Source: Mya arenaria (Eukaryota; Mollusca; Bivalvia; Myida; Myidae). Taken from it: a DNA stretch of 64,000 bases. How positions within the stretch are numbered: position 1 is the first letter of the stretch; every line of letters starts with the position of its first letter. The stretch covers positions 68,503,594 through 68,567,593 of the forward strand of contig NC_069134.1 in NCBI RefSeq assembly GCF_026914265.1, given 5' to 3'. The notes under the pieces are model-generated. The model had not been told where the DNA came from. It saw only the letters and a program-made list of their open reading frames with translations, and searched no databases. The translations under genes were made by a program, and so were the position numbers. This document shows, piece after piece, positions 43,201 to 56,217 of this stretch.

Positions 43201-46200
43201 TTTAATTGCTCAAAACCGTGTGGAGAGAACATAACGTCAATTTGTTTAACTTCGTAAACAGGCAATCTTATCAACATATTGTACGAGTGAATTTTCAAAT
43301 CTTTGATATTTTGTTTCATCGAGATATAAATCGAATCAAACAGTTTGGAAGGAAATGCTACACCAAGTTTATTATACCTTGCCAGCTAATACCTTTATTT
43401 AATTATATTGGCACACACTAAGTTATCATGGAATTTCTTAATGTTATGATTTTTGTATATATTTGTTCCAAAGATGATCGCAAAGTTTAGTCCGAACATA
43501 CCCGCTGTCTTTCCTGGTGCATCTCCTTGTCTGTGGCCTTTAGTTTCTGCCTCAACTCCGTGATATTCAGCTCAAGCTGAGTGTTCAACTTGTCAAAGCG
43601 ATCCAACTCAGACTCCATCTACAGGTTTGGAAAATAATGTTTGATTAGAAATATAGATTTTGCAAGAAATTTTATTTTTGCCTTACAGACCTGCATTTGA
43701 CTACAATGTAACCAATCATAAACTGACCAGTTGATATAGTATAACCATAAATTACAGTAAAAATGTAGGATTATTAGTTCAGTCTTCTTTTCTTATTAAC
43801 TTCCACCTGATGAAAAATTTGAACTTATTTCCCATAATCAAAACACCAAAGTTAAAGAAACATATGCTATGATTGTTGATGGAATTAATTTTCATATCAC
43901 CAACATTGGAGGCAAATGATCAGTTTTTGACAATACTCCATCAATATTTCATCAGAAGACAGATTGGAGAACTGGTCATACCTCCTGTATCTGTTCCTTC
44001 ATGTTCTTGATGTCGGTCTCGCGTGGCTCGATCTGTTTCTTGAGCTCCTTGATCTTGTAGTCCAGCACAAACTTGAACTTCTCAAGCTCCTGGTTCTTCT
44101 TCTTCAGGTCGTAGATACGCTTCTCCTGAACAAGGAAAGTACAACAGATATTAGAGTTGCTTTAAGTTAGTTACATGTAAACCTAATAATATATAACTTG
44201 ATCCTGAAGACAAACACAAACGTTATCTCCATTATTCTTCTTCGGGTCCCTATTTCTCGACCAATCAAATTATTTTGTATACCAAGATCAGACTTGGCAC
44301 TATCTTTTTTTATAAATTGCCTATTGTGTAATCTTCCACATATGCTGATACATATACTTTTATAGGAAAATATTTACAGGATAATTTCTATTTTTTAAAA
44401 ACAAGTTTGAGAAATTGGGGCCTAGTAAATACAACACATCTTTAAGATATGCACTCAGTACAATAGGCTGTACAGGTGATTCATGACGAATATATATTAC
44501 ATGAGATTTGATAAATTTATACCAATATAGTTCAAAAAGTACTAAAACAGGGCATTGACTATTATAGATCTCATTTGTCCATTTATTATGCAAATTGAGC
44601 ATGCTGAAAATTAGTCTGACTTATATACCAGGGGAGGTAATACGATTTATATTCAAGTTTTCTTTCCAATTTCATTTACAAATAGAAATATCTATTCAGA
44701 TTTATTTAAATTGGTTTTGTTTGTGTGTCTCACCTTATCCTGGATGGTATCATCACGCTCCTGGATCTCCTTCTTCAGACCGAGAATGTCCTTCTCCAGG
44801 TTGCGGATGATCGACTCCAGTTTAGCCTTCTCAGCCTGGTACTTCTTGATCTCCTCCTTGTGGTCGTCAATCTCTTTCTGCAGACTTGTGAACTGTACGG
44901 GGAAGACAATAGAAAGAATAAATTCTCTAACCTAAACAACAACTTGACTTTTTGTTCTCCGAGTAACTTATCATTTGGGTGACATTGTTTCCTAAAGAAT
45001 ATTTTGCATTTCTCAAAGTTTTTCTCACATTCAAACAATAAGTTTACATCCTAAAAAGGCTAAATGATGAGGTTGATCATAAAATAGAAGGCAACCTTCT
45101 CCCCTTAAAGTTGTAGAACATAGTCAGTGAAAAATGCCTACTTAAACTGTAAAAAATGTCATTATTTTCTAGTTATTATGAGTAATTTCTTTTTTGTTTG
45201 AAAATAAAAAGTTTAAAAACTTATACTCTATTCTAATACATACACTTACTGCCTAGTGATATAACATGCAGAAATTAATCTAACCTTTTTCTTCATGATG
45301 CCTGTCTCTCCCTTGAGTCTCATGTTGGCCTCCTTCTCATCTCTAAGTCGGCGCTCGTACTTGTTCTTGATGTCAAGAATCTCGCGGTCAGCATCTTCCT
45401 CGATCTGCTTCTTAGTTTCCTCGTACTCGTGAGTCTGCTGGCGAGTCTCGTCATTTGCCTGGAAAATACAATGAATAATCAAATGCTCACAACAACATAT
45501 TGAAACTATTTATTTGGAACTGGTAGTCTTAATGAGTCGGACTTTGAATTCATCAATATTATTTAATTTCATAATAATGTGATTCAAAAATGTAATTTAT
45601 TCACTGGAAATTTATGAAACCATACTTTCATACAGTACATGTATATATCTGTTATTCTAAATGGAAGAGATACTCCCTTGATGAGGAGATATTTTATAAT
45701 CAATTGTTGCACACTCCAAGTTAGTACGCTCTATACACGGATGAGCATTAAGTTTATATTGTTTATTGTTGATGCATGGTGAAGTCATCTGAAAACTGAC
45801 AAGAATCAGTCTTGAGTCAGTGTTTCCTCGGTAGAACCTAGGTGTCCCTTTTGAGAAGGCATGAGAAAGTGCCCCTGGTTGGGTTTGAACCCACAACTTC
45901 TTGGATGAAAGGAAGACACCTTTACCATAAGACCACTCCCATTATTGTTTGAAATGGCCTAAACCCTCACCTGCTGGAGTTTGGTGGTCATCTCCTGTTG
46001 TTTAGTTTCATAGTACTCTGTGAGCTCCTCGAGTGCTCGTTGTTTGCTCTCTTCCATCTCAAGGAGCTGACGATCGTAGTCTTCCTGCATCTTCATCATC
46101 TTTGCCTGCTGCTCCTGGAACTTCTCATACTCCAACATCAGCTTTTGGTTGTTTGCAGACTCTGAAAGGTAAGTTTTTATGTTACAACAAGGGTTCACAG

Positions 46201-49200
46201 ATTCCATTTGAATTGTTTTTCAGTACCATACATTTATATTATTATATGAGTCATTTCCCATTACGCATTTTGTCTTCCTTCACTATTCTTAAACAATATA
46301 ATCAGTCTCTTTTGGAACAAGATAATATCCTTTATATTCTAAATCCATTTACTCAAGCCATTCAAATATTTGCTACAGTATCTCCATATTTGGACATTTC
46401 TATCCACTCACCGAGGTCGGTCATCTCCTTGCTGTGTTTCTCCATTAGTTCAGCCATCTCTTCCTCATGTTTAGCTTCCTCTTTGTCTTTATCTGTCTTC
46501 AGCACCTGTCAACATAGCAACAACACATCATATAAGTGGTCATCATAACAGCAACGTGTTTACATCAAGTTCAGCCTTCACCTCCTCCTGGTTAGCCAAC
46601 TATTTGTCTTTTACTTTTTTTTAAATTTCCAATAAATAAAGATCTTTATAGAAACATTTAAATTTTAAGACTGAATGTTTTGTGTAATTAATAAATACTC
46701 AATATCTTGTCTATCAGAAGTATCAATAAATCGTATGGGCTTTACTCAATTAAGAACTGAAATCAATAAAAGAATGAATTGCGGTAGTTCATGTCATTAT
46801 CGGGGTATGAAGGCAGTTGGGCTGGTTCAAGTGTGTGGAGTCCGAAAGGGGTTATTTTCTACCCATTATTTCACATACCTGATTCTTAGTTTTCAGAGAC
46901 TCCATTTCCTGGATGAATTTCTCGGTCAATTCTTTAATCTTCTCGTTATAGTTCATATCCTTCAGCCTCAGCTGGTAGCCATTTTCCATCTTCAACTCGT
47001 CAACACGCGTCTTGAGTTCTGCCATCATAGAGTTTTTCTCCTCAAGATCGCTCTTTGTAATAAGAATTTCCTCTGCCCAGCCAACTTCCTTGTCACGTTT
47101 AACTCCACGGCCTTCCTTGTCCTGGATTTTCCACAGGATGATTGAAGCGTCCTCAGAAACAGTCACAAGGTATTGGTCGTCATATGTGATCTTCATCTAC
47201 AAGGCAAAGAAAATTGTGCTTCCACATAAACATTTTTTACAATAATTTTACAATTTGACTTTTACAATTTGACTTCTTTCTAACTTATATTGCTTAATTC
47301 AAATAAGATAAGTATGAAAATTAGAAATATATTACTAGCAAAAAATGAACATGAATAGCATTTTCTGTCAACCAAAAGCAATATAATTTTAATTTGAAAT
47401 AAGGCAAATGCTGTTTTATTTTAAAAGAAAAAAATGACACTATTGTAAAATCAACATACACATTGATGAACAATTTTAGAGACAAACTATAATTGATTAT
47501 AATTTTTGAAAACTATCATACCTTTGCGATCTGTGAGCCGTGACCCTGCAGCTCCTGCCACTCCCCAGGGATGGTCAGGGGGAACTTTAGGGACCAGAGC
47601 GTACCCTTGGCCGTACCCCCGAACAGCATACGTCCAGAGTGGGACAGGGAGACACTGCTTAGGGTCGTCTCTCCAGCATCCACTTCACGCAGGATCTGGT
47701 TGTAATAGAAATAATTGGTGGTTAAGTTTAAATCTTTTAAAATGAATAAACATATTACCTATATTTGAATATGCATTTGTATTTATCAGAAAAATAGAGA
47801 TGGCAATAAAGAAAATCAAACTTTTTTCAATGTAAATTAAACATTTTTACCATTATACTTGCTACATATTATTTATCACAGACAGCTTTATATGTCATAA
47901 AAAAGAGACCTAGAATCGCTCTTTATTAACTTGCTACTTTAATACAATCCAGACATTCTCAATTTTAAAAAAAACCAATTAGAATAGTAAGGCAAAATGT
48001 TCTTATAAATATGTTTAATTACCGAAGAATCTGAAATTTCCTTCAGTGTCTTGTCAGACCCAACAGCAAAGGTTGTTTTGCCATCAGAAGTGACAGCTAC
48101 GCCTGTGTACTGACACGACTTGAGGACAGACTCTCCAACCCTCTTCCCACTGTAGCTTTCCCACTCGTAAACAGCTCCATCGAGGCCACAAGACACGATC
48201 TTACTGTCATCTGAACTCCACACGAGAGATCTGACCTTGCCATTGTGACCTTTCAGGTTGGCTACATTATCGAAAGTTATCGTGGAGTAAATCTGTATCA
48301 CGTTTCCATGGACGGCAGCAAACAGGTTACCACCGTTACTGAACGCACACTGAAAAACAAAAGAAAATGGTAATCTTTACAGACATTATTAAACAATCTA
48401 AACAAAAGAAAATGGTAATCTTTACAGACATTATTAAACAATCTTTTGATAACAATTAAGTTTGCTGGGTTCATGTACAGTGATTCAAACCCGACATTAT
48501 TTCTAGTAAGGACAAATGAATTATAATCAAGAAATAAAAATCATAATTTATAGACCTTTTTTTAATATTTCAATTTCAAATACTGTGAAAAAAATGCAGT
48601 CAGGTTGATTTTACGCCATATAATTAAGTCCTTTTATTCATTATAAATTACAATATCATTTTGAAAACTTCTTCAGCCTCAGCTTGACTATTCAAGATTA
48701 AGGAGTCATCAAAATATAACTTTTAGAGGAACAACCCTGATTTCTTGATTGCTAAACATATTTTTTTTAACAAGGCTTGTTATATAAATTCCAGAATTTG
48801 AAAAAAAGGCAAGAAAGCATTATACCAGTGCAGGGCTTGCTGGCTCAGCTACTTTTGATCACTTGGTAAGAGTTTAAAAGTTTAATCTTCACAAAATTGA
48901 GTAAGTATACATATCACAATAATGCTGGCACTGACCTCTCTGCATCCTCTGATGGTAAACTCCTTGAATGTTCGTATGTCATCAATGAGGAGGTTCATGA
49001 GACGAAGCTTGTCACTGAACCCTACTAGGATGTACAAGCCGGACGGGTGCAGGGCAATACTGTACGCCTCCTCTGCAAACTCCCGATACAACTCCAGGTT
49101 ACTATAAAGGAAATACATGTTGATACTTTGTTAATGCTTGCCACTTTCCTGCTTGTAATTACCTGTAGTTACCTGTTTTACCATAAATATAAAATGTTAA

Positions 49201-51671
49201 TGTCTCGCGCTTGTTCACAAAAGTAAGAGAAAACAAACTGACTCTCTTTTTAAATCTAAAAGGTTTAGCAAGTTTTTGCAAATTTTAATACAACAAAATC
49301 TGTATTAATTCCATGTACTTTTAAAAGCGAATAAGAATTATAAACTAAAAAGTGCCACTAACCATGTCTCATAGTTCCAGATCCTAACAGACTTGTCCAT
49401 GGAGCAAGTAGCCAGCAGTGGCTTTCGGGCACACACATCAAGCCCCATGATCTGACCGTAGTGGAAAGCCTGAGCCAGCACCTCAAACTGGGCCTGGTCT
49501 CCCTAAAATAGAGAGAAAAGATTGTATTATAAACCTTATTTTAAAATAGATGTTTAAATAGAACACTATTAATTAGGAAATAATTAAAACAACATGATAT
49601 ATACAGTCATCACTGTTCTTATACATTTTTAGTTTTAAACTGTGCATTCTTTGGGAAAACCCATGAAGAGTATACATGTTAGTGGTAGGTGTCCTAAGAG
49701 GTTTGGAATTGAGTCCCACCAAAGTCCCATTCTCTTGGCCTCTCATGAAGTATGTATCTTGGGCGGTATTCATAAAACTTTTTAAGTCATTTCTTAAGTC
49801 AATTTTCTAAACTTTTCACAGTTAAATTCAAAGAAAAGTATACAATTTCAGATATTATTTTATCGTATGTTAAGAGAGATACTTAAGTTAGGAAAATAAG
49901 TTAGAGAATGACTTGAGATGTTTCATGAACACCAGCCAGTACTGGTTTCTACATACATAACAAGCTCATACAATATTCATATCAAATAAGAGATTAAAAA
50001 TAATTGGTATAAACAGAAAGCTAACCTTGCCGATGTCAGCGCTGGACAGTGTGATATAGTAGAGTTGGCTGAGATCTGTACTGGCTACCAGGGTCTCCTC
50101 CGATGGGCTCACAGTCAGACTCATGATTACCTGCAGCTGGGACTTGGCGGGGTCAGCACTGTTGGAATCCTGTGGAATCTGTGAAAAAAGAGAGACACCA
50201 TGGATATCATTTCCAAATCTCAGTGATTACCTTCTAAAAAACCGCTCAGGAATCTTCAAAAATAAATAAGTTCAGTTTGAATGTTTGTCTTTTTATACAT
50301 CCATTTGTTGTTGTTGCCAGATTTAAAGGAGTACATTTTCAATTTGAAAAAGTTCCATTTAGACTTTTTCTTTCCTTCTAAAAGGTACTCAAACTTCCGT
50401 TACACTTACCCTGATCTCTCTTGCTTTCTTGAAGAAGTCCTTGTCATCAGTTTTCTCAAACAAGTGGACCACGCCGGGACCACAGGCACACGCAAAACCC
50501 TTGGAATAGGCAACAATGGCTGTAATCTGCGGGGGACCACTGGATAAATCATCTTCTTTCCTTGAAAATAATTAACCTGTTTATTGCCATGTCTTATGAA
50601 AAAAATGCAGTGATCTTAAATATTGCAAAGTTAATGATGTAAGTAAAAATTAGTCTTGATTAACAAGTTGTGAATGCCATCTTCACAATTATATAATATG
50701 CCATAATAACACATATTGAATATCCAGTGATTTGAGACACTCACAAAAGTTTATATTAAAAAACAACAACACAAAATTCATACTTTTCTTTATCATGGGC
50801 TGCAATGTTAAACTCATGTTTCATTTCTCCAGCCTCAAACAACATGAGCCTGCCTGTATCCGTCCCCACAATGACTCTCTCCTCGGACACCCAGGCATGA
50901 CACAGGTAATTCTGGGGCTCGACCTTCTGGATGTTGAAGGTCTTCAGGTTTCCCTCACTGTAGCGGAAGTTCTTGAATATGCCATTGCCAACAACACACA
51001 GCTGAGTGTTGTCTTGAGGATTGAAGCTCACCTAATGACATTGTGAAGTATTGTATTAAAAAACAAAGATTTTTTTTTCAAATTAATATGGCAATCAGTA
51101 TACTTAGTTATTCTACAGCTAAATTAGTTTGAATGGTTATAACTATCATTTGTTTAAAAAAAAATATAACAATTTTTATGAAAAAAGAAAAAAGTCTAAC
51201 CTGGTATATTGGTGGATTGGTCTGTGGGTTAGATGTCTTGGTAACAGCCATGACTTTTGACTTTTCCCATGTCCAGTACAACAGCGTGTAGTCTGGCTTG
51301 CCTCCTTGGGCAACCAGGTATTTGGAGTCAGGTGAAAATGCTAGGCTGACATATTCACTTGACATAACATCTGGTGAGCTAAGCACTTTACGCTTACGAA
51401 GACTGTGAAGGTCATAAATGGTAATGGTTGGCTTCTCAAGCTTTTCTGCGATGGCTACATATCTTCTGTTAGGACTGACTGCAACAGCAGTCATTCCTTC
51501 ACTCTTGTCAGTGCCAGGAATGAATTTTTGAACCTTCTGGTCAATGTTGTACAAAATGCAGTTAGCCCCAGAGGGGTAGACAATTGTCTGCTCGTCATGG
51601 TAGCAGATGTTTCCGCTGACACCAGACTTGAGACCAAAAATGTGCTTGGCCTGAGCAATTGCAATTGACAT
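40258..51671 (-). CDS. CFAP57: CFAP57 (WDR65), axonemal WD40/coiled-coil protein
   Basis: Nineteen coding exons on the minus strand: 51671-51201, 51031-50784, 50560-50410, 50178-50026, 49502-49363, 49101-48936, 48349-48023, 47695-47522, 47196-46879, 46505-46412, 46161-45971, 45458-45285, 44892-44734, 44125-43982, 43618-43502, 42912-42781, 42244-42227, 41637-41494, 40572-40258. All borders are canonical and phases agree; they total 1211 codons plus TAA, close to human CFAP57 (about 1250). The N-terminus ([46 protein letters not shown]) is unmistakable. The N-terminal half is two WD40 propellers; from exon 47196 on it is a long coiled coil. Known role: a component of motile cilia linked to inner dynein arm assembly. 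The start ATG is preceded by an intron in the 5' UTR. Complete and intact. Confidence 0.95.
40819..41065. repeat. Five perfect 49-bp tandem repeats
   Basis: TCTACAATATGACTAGGAAT + ACATGGGATCTGGAGGCTGTTGCTATTTA repeats at exactly 49-bp intervals (starts at 40821, 40870, 40919, 40968, 41017) with no visible differences between copies. It lies in the last intron of CFAP57 and must be recently amplified. Confidence 0.92.
42227..42244 (-). CDS. CFAP57: Probable 18-nt CFAP57 microexon
   Basis: Read on the minus strand, TGTTTGTAG|18 nt|GTAAGTACC encodes DFLTKL in phase 0 between QEDI and [10 protein letters not shown]. Both splice sites are strong and length is a multiple of three. Omission leaves the frame intact, so it may be optional. 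Confidence 0.6.
45765..45945 (-). mobile_element. tRNA-derived SINE
   Basis: Read on the minus strand: GTGGTCTTATGGTAAAGGTG (box A region), GTTGTGGGTTCAAACC (box B), CCAGGGGCACTTTCTCATGC. Same family as 28741-28870. Located in a CFAP57 intron. Confidence 0.7.
48354..48444. repeat. 45-bp tandem duplication next to a splice acceptor
   Basis: AAAGAAAATGGTAATCTTTA + CAGACATTATTAAACAATCT occurs twice in tandem, 45 bp apart. On the minus strand the second copy (48354 side) supplies the pyrimidine tract of the acceptor for exon 48349-48023. Confidence 0.75.
49665..49955 (+). mobile_element. Degenerate SINE split by a MITE
   Basis: GTTAGTGGTAGGTGTCCTAA...GTCCCACCAAAG is a decayed SINE head. Its 3' piece CAGTACTGGTTTCTAC resumes at 49938. 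Between them, 49761-49937 is a palindromic MITE with ends GGGCGGTATTCATAAAA and, inverted, GGCTGGTGTTCATGAAA. Lies in a CFAP57 intron. Confidence 0.6.
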
Positions 51672-52551
51672 TTTTCTTCTTTTTTAGGTGATGATCAATC
51701 TGAAAGGATATATGTAAAATTGTTTAAAATTTTACCTTTAAATTAAAAAACAAAACAACAACAGGAAAACAGCAAGCTGTTAAAAGGTCCAGTGATTTCA
51801 AGGAAACTATAAAGTCAATACAAATACATGTTTGTAATGTAAAATTTTCTGTGTTTTAGGTAACTTTCTACTAAAAGCGTTAACATGATTCAATGAGTTT
51901 GGTAGAAAAAATAATAAACATGTAACTTTGACTGAATGTCTTACTAATTGTGGAAGCTATGCAAATATGCTTGCTACATGTTTATGACTAACAGGTAAAT
52001 TATACACATATATCAATAAAACTAGAAATACATATACGATGATAATACTTGCAAACAGATTAAGAACCAAATCACACTCATCAAAATTAGGCTTTTTGAT
52101 GAACAAGCCCGAATTTTTATAATATTGCTTGGCATCAAATTTTGAACAAATCCTGATGTATAAAATTCAGAATTTGAGCAAGCCCGGAACACATTTTACC
52201 AGTGCAGGACTTGCAGCTTGTGCTAATTTTGACTACTGAAATCACCTTTCATCAAACCACTGTGAAATCCTTGTCTATCACTATTGCAGTAACAGAGTTT
52301 TGACTGATGATAAGGCTTATCAATTATGAATTCTTTGTAACAATTAATAGCGCAAAATCAATTCAATAAATCATGAAAATCATATTAAAAATAAAAGATA
52401 CAATTCAATGGAAAACTAGTTTAACACTCAAAATTCAAGCAGATAAGGCAATAAACGACACTTTATTAATAAAGAAGAAGAGTTTTAACAATACATCCTT
52501 AATGACACGGACATCTTTCAATAATTTAACCGAAAAAACACAATATCTTAC

Positions 52552-52713
52552 TAAATGAAGTTTCTGCCATGTCCACCATTTGTAATCAACGTCACTATGG
52601 GCAACAACTGCGCACAACTTCGTTGCGCAGCCTTTACTTCCGCATCCGCTTTCATCAGGATCAATTAGACGCTCTGCACAAAGCGTTTGTGTGACAATAA
52701 CAAATGATCAGAA
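52552..52713. promoter_or_regulatory. Divergent promoter of CFAP57 and ALKBH7 with RFX X-box-like site
   Basis: CFAP57 (minus) and ALKBH7 (plus) start head-to-head here. A minus-strand donor at 52551 (CATTTA|GTAAGA) marks the end of a CFAP57 5' noncoding exon that joins the acceptor at 51700. At 52591-52605 the plus strand reads GTCACT ATG GGCAAC, one mismatch from the X-box consensus GTNRCC-N0-3-RGYAAC bound by RFX factors, which drive ciliary genes. The region is locally GC-rich and has no TATA box. Transcription start points are not visible. Confidence 0.6.
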
Positions 52714-55700
52714 ATGTCAAAGGAAACAAGTTATGGTCTGACATTTTTAGAATTTGCTTTAATCTCGAGCTTATTCGGCCTTGGTCAAATAAAAAAAATG
52801 AGTGGAATGATGCTTGTCACGTTCAGAAATTACTTTTCTAATTTTGGTAAAACAGTGACCAAAAAAAATGTAAAAGGGTTTCAGACATTCCTAAAGCTAC
52901 AAAATAATTTTCACTGCTCAAAACTGACTGAAGTACACCGCTGCAGATGTTCACTTGGCAAATGTAGACAATTATTTCCGACAAATAAATCAAATCTGTT
53001 ACTTTCTAATATGCATGGGAAATACTTTTCCTCAGATATTAAACAAACTACAGTGCCTGCATGCTCAAAAAACAATAATGAAAACAGTTATCTTCAGTGT
53101 AGTGACAAAAATACTTTTGGGGTACTTTCAAAAGATATGAAAGTCATCAAAGATTTTATCTCAGAAGAAGAGGAGCAGCAGATACTGACAGAAATTGAAC
53201 CATACCTTAAAAGACTACGATATGAAACAGCACATTGGGATGATGTAAGTTTCTGGCTACGATTATCCTACTGTTTCAATCGTAACTTTTGTTCTTGGAG
53301 AAATATATATTACTTTGACGTTATTAAATTGACATTATTATAGCTTCAACACAATACATGTAATAAATAATAACTTTTATATATTATTTTTTTCAGGCAA
53401 TACATGGATTTCGAGAGACAGAAAAAAGTAAATGGACAGAGAAAAATAATGCCATAATTCAACGTGTACGAGATGTGGCATTTCCTCCCGGTGTAAAGCA
53501 AATATCATATGTGCATGTTCTTGATCTGAAGAAAGATGGATTCATAAAACCACATGTGGACGCTGTTAAGGTTATTTCATTATATTTCATACAGGGATAT
53601 ACTTTTCCCACCTGTTAGACATAATAGCAACATCTACTAAGATTAAATAAGGAAATGACAGTGCCATTTATCAAGTATGATTTTTTAAATGTCATAAATG
53701 AAATTATAAAAATAATTATGTTACATTACTTGAATATTTACATTCTTATTCATATATTTTTGGTATAATCTTGTCTATTCTATTGTAGATTTGTATTTGC
53801 ATATAAAATAGATATTGCTCTCTGTTTCATCATTGAAACAATTTTGTTTTCAGTTTTGTGGCAGCACCATATCCGGCATATCATTGCTATCTTCATCTGT
53901 CATGCGCCTGGTTAACTCAGAAGATAAAAGCAAGTTCGCAGATGTTTTGTTGGAGAGAAGGTCACTCTATATCATGAAGTAGGGCCAAGTTATTTCCTAC
54001 AGTTTACTTGTACTTTCTTTTTAGCTTAACTATTCAAAGAATAAGGAGACCAGTATTACTCACCCTGGCGTTGGCATCATGGTTCATACCTTGGTCAAGG
54101 TTTTGTGTGTTAGCACTTTTAAGTCATTATCTCAGCAAACCCAACCATCCAACATTTTAGAAGTAAGGTTACTGTTACTAACACTAATTTGAATATAATG
54201 CAAATTATAATATGGGCCTTTATTATTCAACTTAAATATTGAGGTTTTTGCATTTCAGCAAATGTATGGTTGATATCTCACCGACTACTTGATGTATTGC
54301 TTTGAGACTTTATACAATGGTACTCAACCATCCAACCTATTTAAATAACCAAGTAAATAATAATAATGGCCCTTTATTATTCAACTTAGTAATTCTGGTT
54401 AAGGTTTTGCATGTTACCACATTTAAGTCAATGTCTCAGCAATTATATCATGTATTTCATTGTAAATTTATACACAGGCTCCCAACCATTCAACCTTTAT
54501 ACTCTATCTTGAATATGATATATATATATTTTGGCTCTCTATTATAAGAAATTCTGGTTAAGGCTTTGCATTTAAGCACATACAAGTCAATAACTTAGCA
54601 ATAACATGTACTTTTTGTATTGAATGGAAACTTTAAATAATCAAGTATGATAATTTTATCTTGTATATATATATATATAATGCAAATGTTGCCCTTTTAT
54701 TATTTGACTTAGAAATTCTGGTTAAAGTTTTGCTTGTAAGCACATATAAGTTAATAACTCATCAACTACTTGATGTATTGCATTGAAAAAATAAACAGTC
54801 AAGTATGATAACCCTATCTTGCATATAATGCAAGTTTTGCCCCTGTATTATTTGACTAAAATTTTTCTGGTTAAGGTGTTGCATTTAATCTAATTTTACA
54901 GTGGATTATGCATCATAGTTTCATTAAAACTTTGCAATCCTTAAACTCAAAAGCAGTAAAATATTCAAGTGTACTGTCTCTGTGACTGCTCGTTTTTAGT
55001 TCACTGCTTTTAACTGGCCAATTACACCTATTTAGCATTAAGTGCACTCTATTTTTATTGTTGGTGTACATAACTGAGTCTATTCATGTATACTTATAGA
55101 TGATGCACTATTGCTCATTTGGATTCCAGGCTTAAAATGAATTTATTTTATTTATAATGCTGTATTACATGACCTATAACCAATATTTATTACTAAACCC
55201 AGCAGTATTAGGTAAGGTATTCATAACAACTTTCTATTGTACACGTTCCTTGAAATTAGCTGTTACCCTCTCCATGAATTCTTCGCAAAGCTGGAGTATT
55301 TACCTATACTGTTCAATTTTGTTTAAAACATGTTTTTTTTCTCATTGATATATTTATAAGTATATTCTGTTTAATATTATCTGACTATGAAGAACTTCCT
55401 GTGTTTTAATATCAAATAAAGGTAAATAGAATGACACTGACACAGATATCATACCTGGGCTATATTTTATGACCCAGGAAAGACTCTATACCCTCGCTAA
55501 TGAGCTTGCTGAATAGATTCTGGTATAATCATTTAGAAAGCGTCTGATGAAAATGAGGAAGTCTGTTGGGTAGATTAGAAGCCTCCACAGTCATATAAAG
55601 TCAGTTATATTCATTTACTGTGCGAAACCAAAATTTGGCAGTCAATCTGCAGCTGTCTTTGTTGATTTAGTTCAGTTTATACTTTTTTCTTTTAACTTGA

Positions 55701-56007
55701 TTTTGATGAAAGCGAATAGTTTATAGAATTACTCTCGAGTCCGTTTTCTGGGTAGAAACCATTACTGGTGTCCATTTTGAGAGGCTGTGAGAAAGTACCC
55801 ATGTTGGGGAACGCTGAATTAGTCAAATGGTTTAGCAGCATAAACAGTAATTGTAACATAGTAAACCTGTTCTGTTTTTCTATTTGCAGAGATGAAGCCA
55901 GGTATAAGTACTCACACGAAATTCTAAAGGAAGAAGAGTCCATCTTTAAAGGCAAGGCAGTACCAAAGGATAGAAGGATATCTGTGATTTGCAGGAATCA
56001 ACCTTAA
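52714..56007 (+). CDS. ALKBH7: ALKBH7, mitochondrial AlkB-family 2OG-Fe(II) dioxygenase
   Basis: Four exons: 52714-53244, 53397-53570, 53854-53978, 55890-56007; phases 0, 0, 2 agree and TAA ends at 56007. The catalytic core is clear: [81 protein letters not shown]. The iron ligands are His and Asp of PHVD and His of SHEI; the 2OG-binding Arg lies in the RRIS segment. Known role of the family: a mitochondrial protein needed for alkylation- and oxidation-induced programmed necrosis and fatty-acid metabolism. The first ATG gives 315 residues. A second at 52798 gives 287 and starts a basic, acid-poor segment better suited to mitochondrial import. Both exceed the human protein (221) through a long low-conservation N-terminus. 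AATAAA at 56606-56611 is the likely poly(A) signal. Confidence 0.93.
54015..54910. repeat. Dispersed repeat with ~5 internal ~170-bp copies
   Basis: Starts TTTTTAGCTTAACTATTCAA, a decayed version of the end seen at 5575. It then carries repeated blocks of GGTTAAGGTTTTGCATGTTA...AAGTCAATGTCTCAGCAA. Occupies ALKBH7 intron 3. Confidence 0.65.
55735..55845 (-). mobile_element. SINE 3' fragment
   Basis: On the minus strand: GGGTACTTTCTCACAGCCTC, TCAAAATGGACACCAGTAAT and GGTTTCTACC, matching the 3' body of the SINE at 28741-28870. The tRNA-like head is missing or unrecognisable. Confidence 0.6.
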
Positions 56008-56083
56008 AACAGTTACTAAGATGTGTAATCATTTAATATGCATAAGCATTACAAACAGACATACAGAATAACAACTTTACTGT

Positions 56084-56217
56084 TAGCTATATATATATAT
56101 GAGCTTAGCTGAGACAAGAAATGAGAATACCAACAATTTGATGACCAGATAGCTATATATATATATATGAGCTTAGCTGAGACAAGAAAAGAGAATACCA
56201 ACAATTTGATGACCAGC
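56084..56217. repeat. Tandem duplication of ~68 bp
   Basis: AGCTATATATATATATGAGC + TTAGCTGAGACAAGAAA...TTTGATGACCAG is present twice with few differences, in the ALKBH7 3' region. Confidence 0.85.

Larger units (their letters stand above)
40258..46505 (-). other. CFAP57: Coiled-coil half of CFAP57
   Basis: Ten exons (46505 down to 40258) of charged heptad sequence rich in Glu, Lys, Gln and Leu, for example [32 protein letters not shown]. The protein ends in a Ser/Pro-rich tail ([19 protein letters not shown]). Includes the 18-nt exon at 42227-42244. Confidence 0.85.
46852..51671 (-). other. CFAP57: WD40 propeller half of CFAP57
   Basis: The first eight exons and the start of the ninth encode WD-type repeats, for example [53 protein letters not shown] and [14 protein letters not shown]. 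The last propeller blade sits at the start of exon 47196-46879, which then turns into the coiled coil ([20 protein letters not shown]). Confidence 0.88.
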
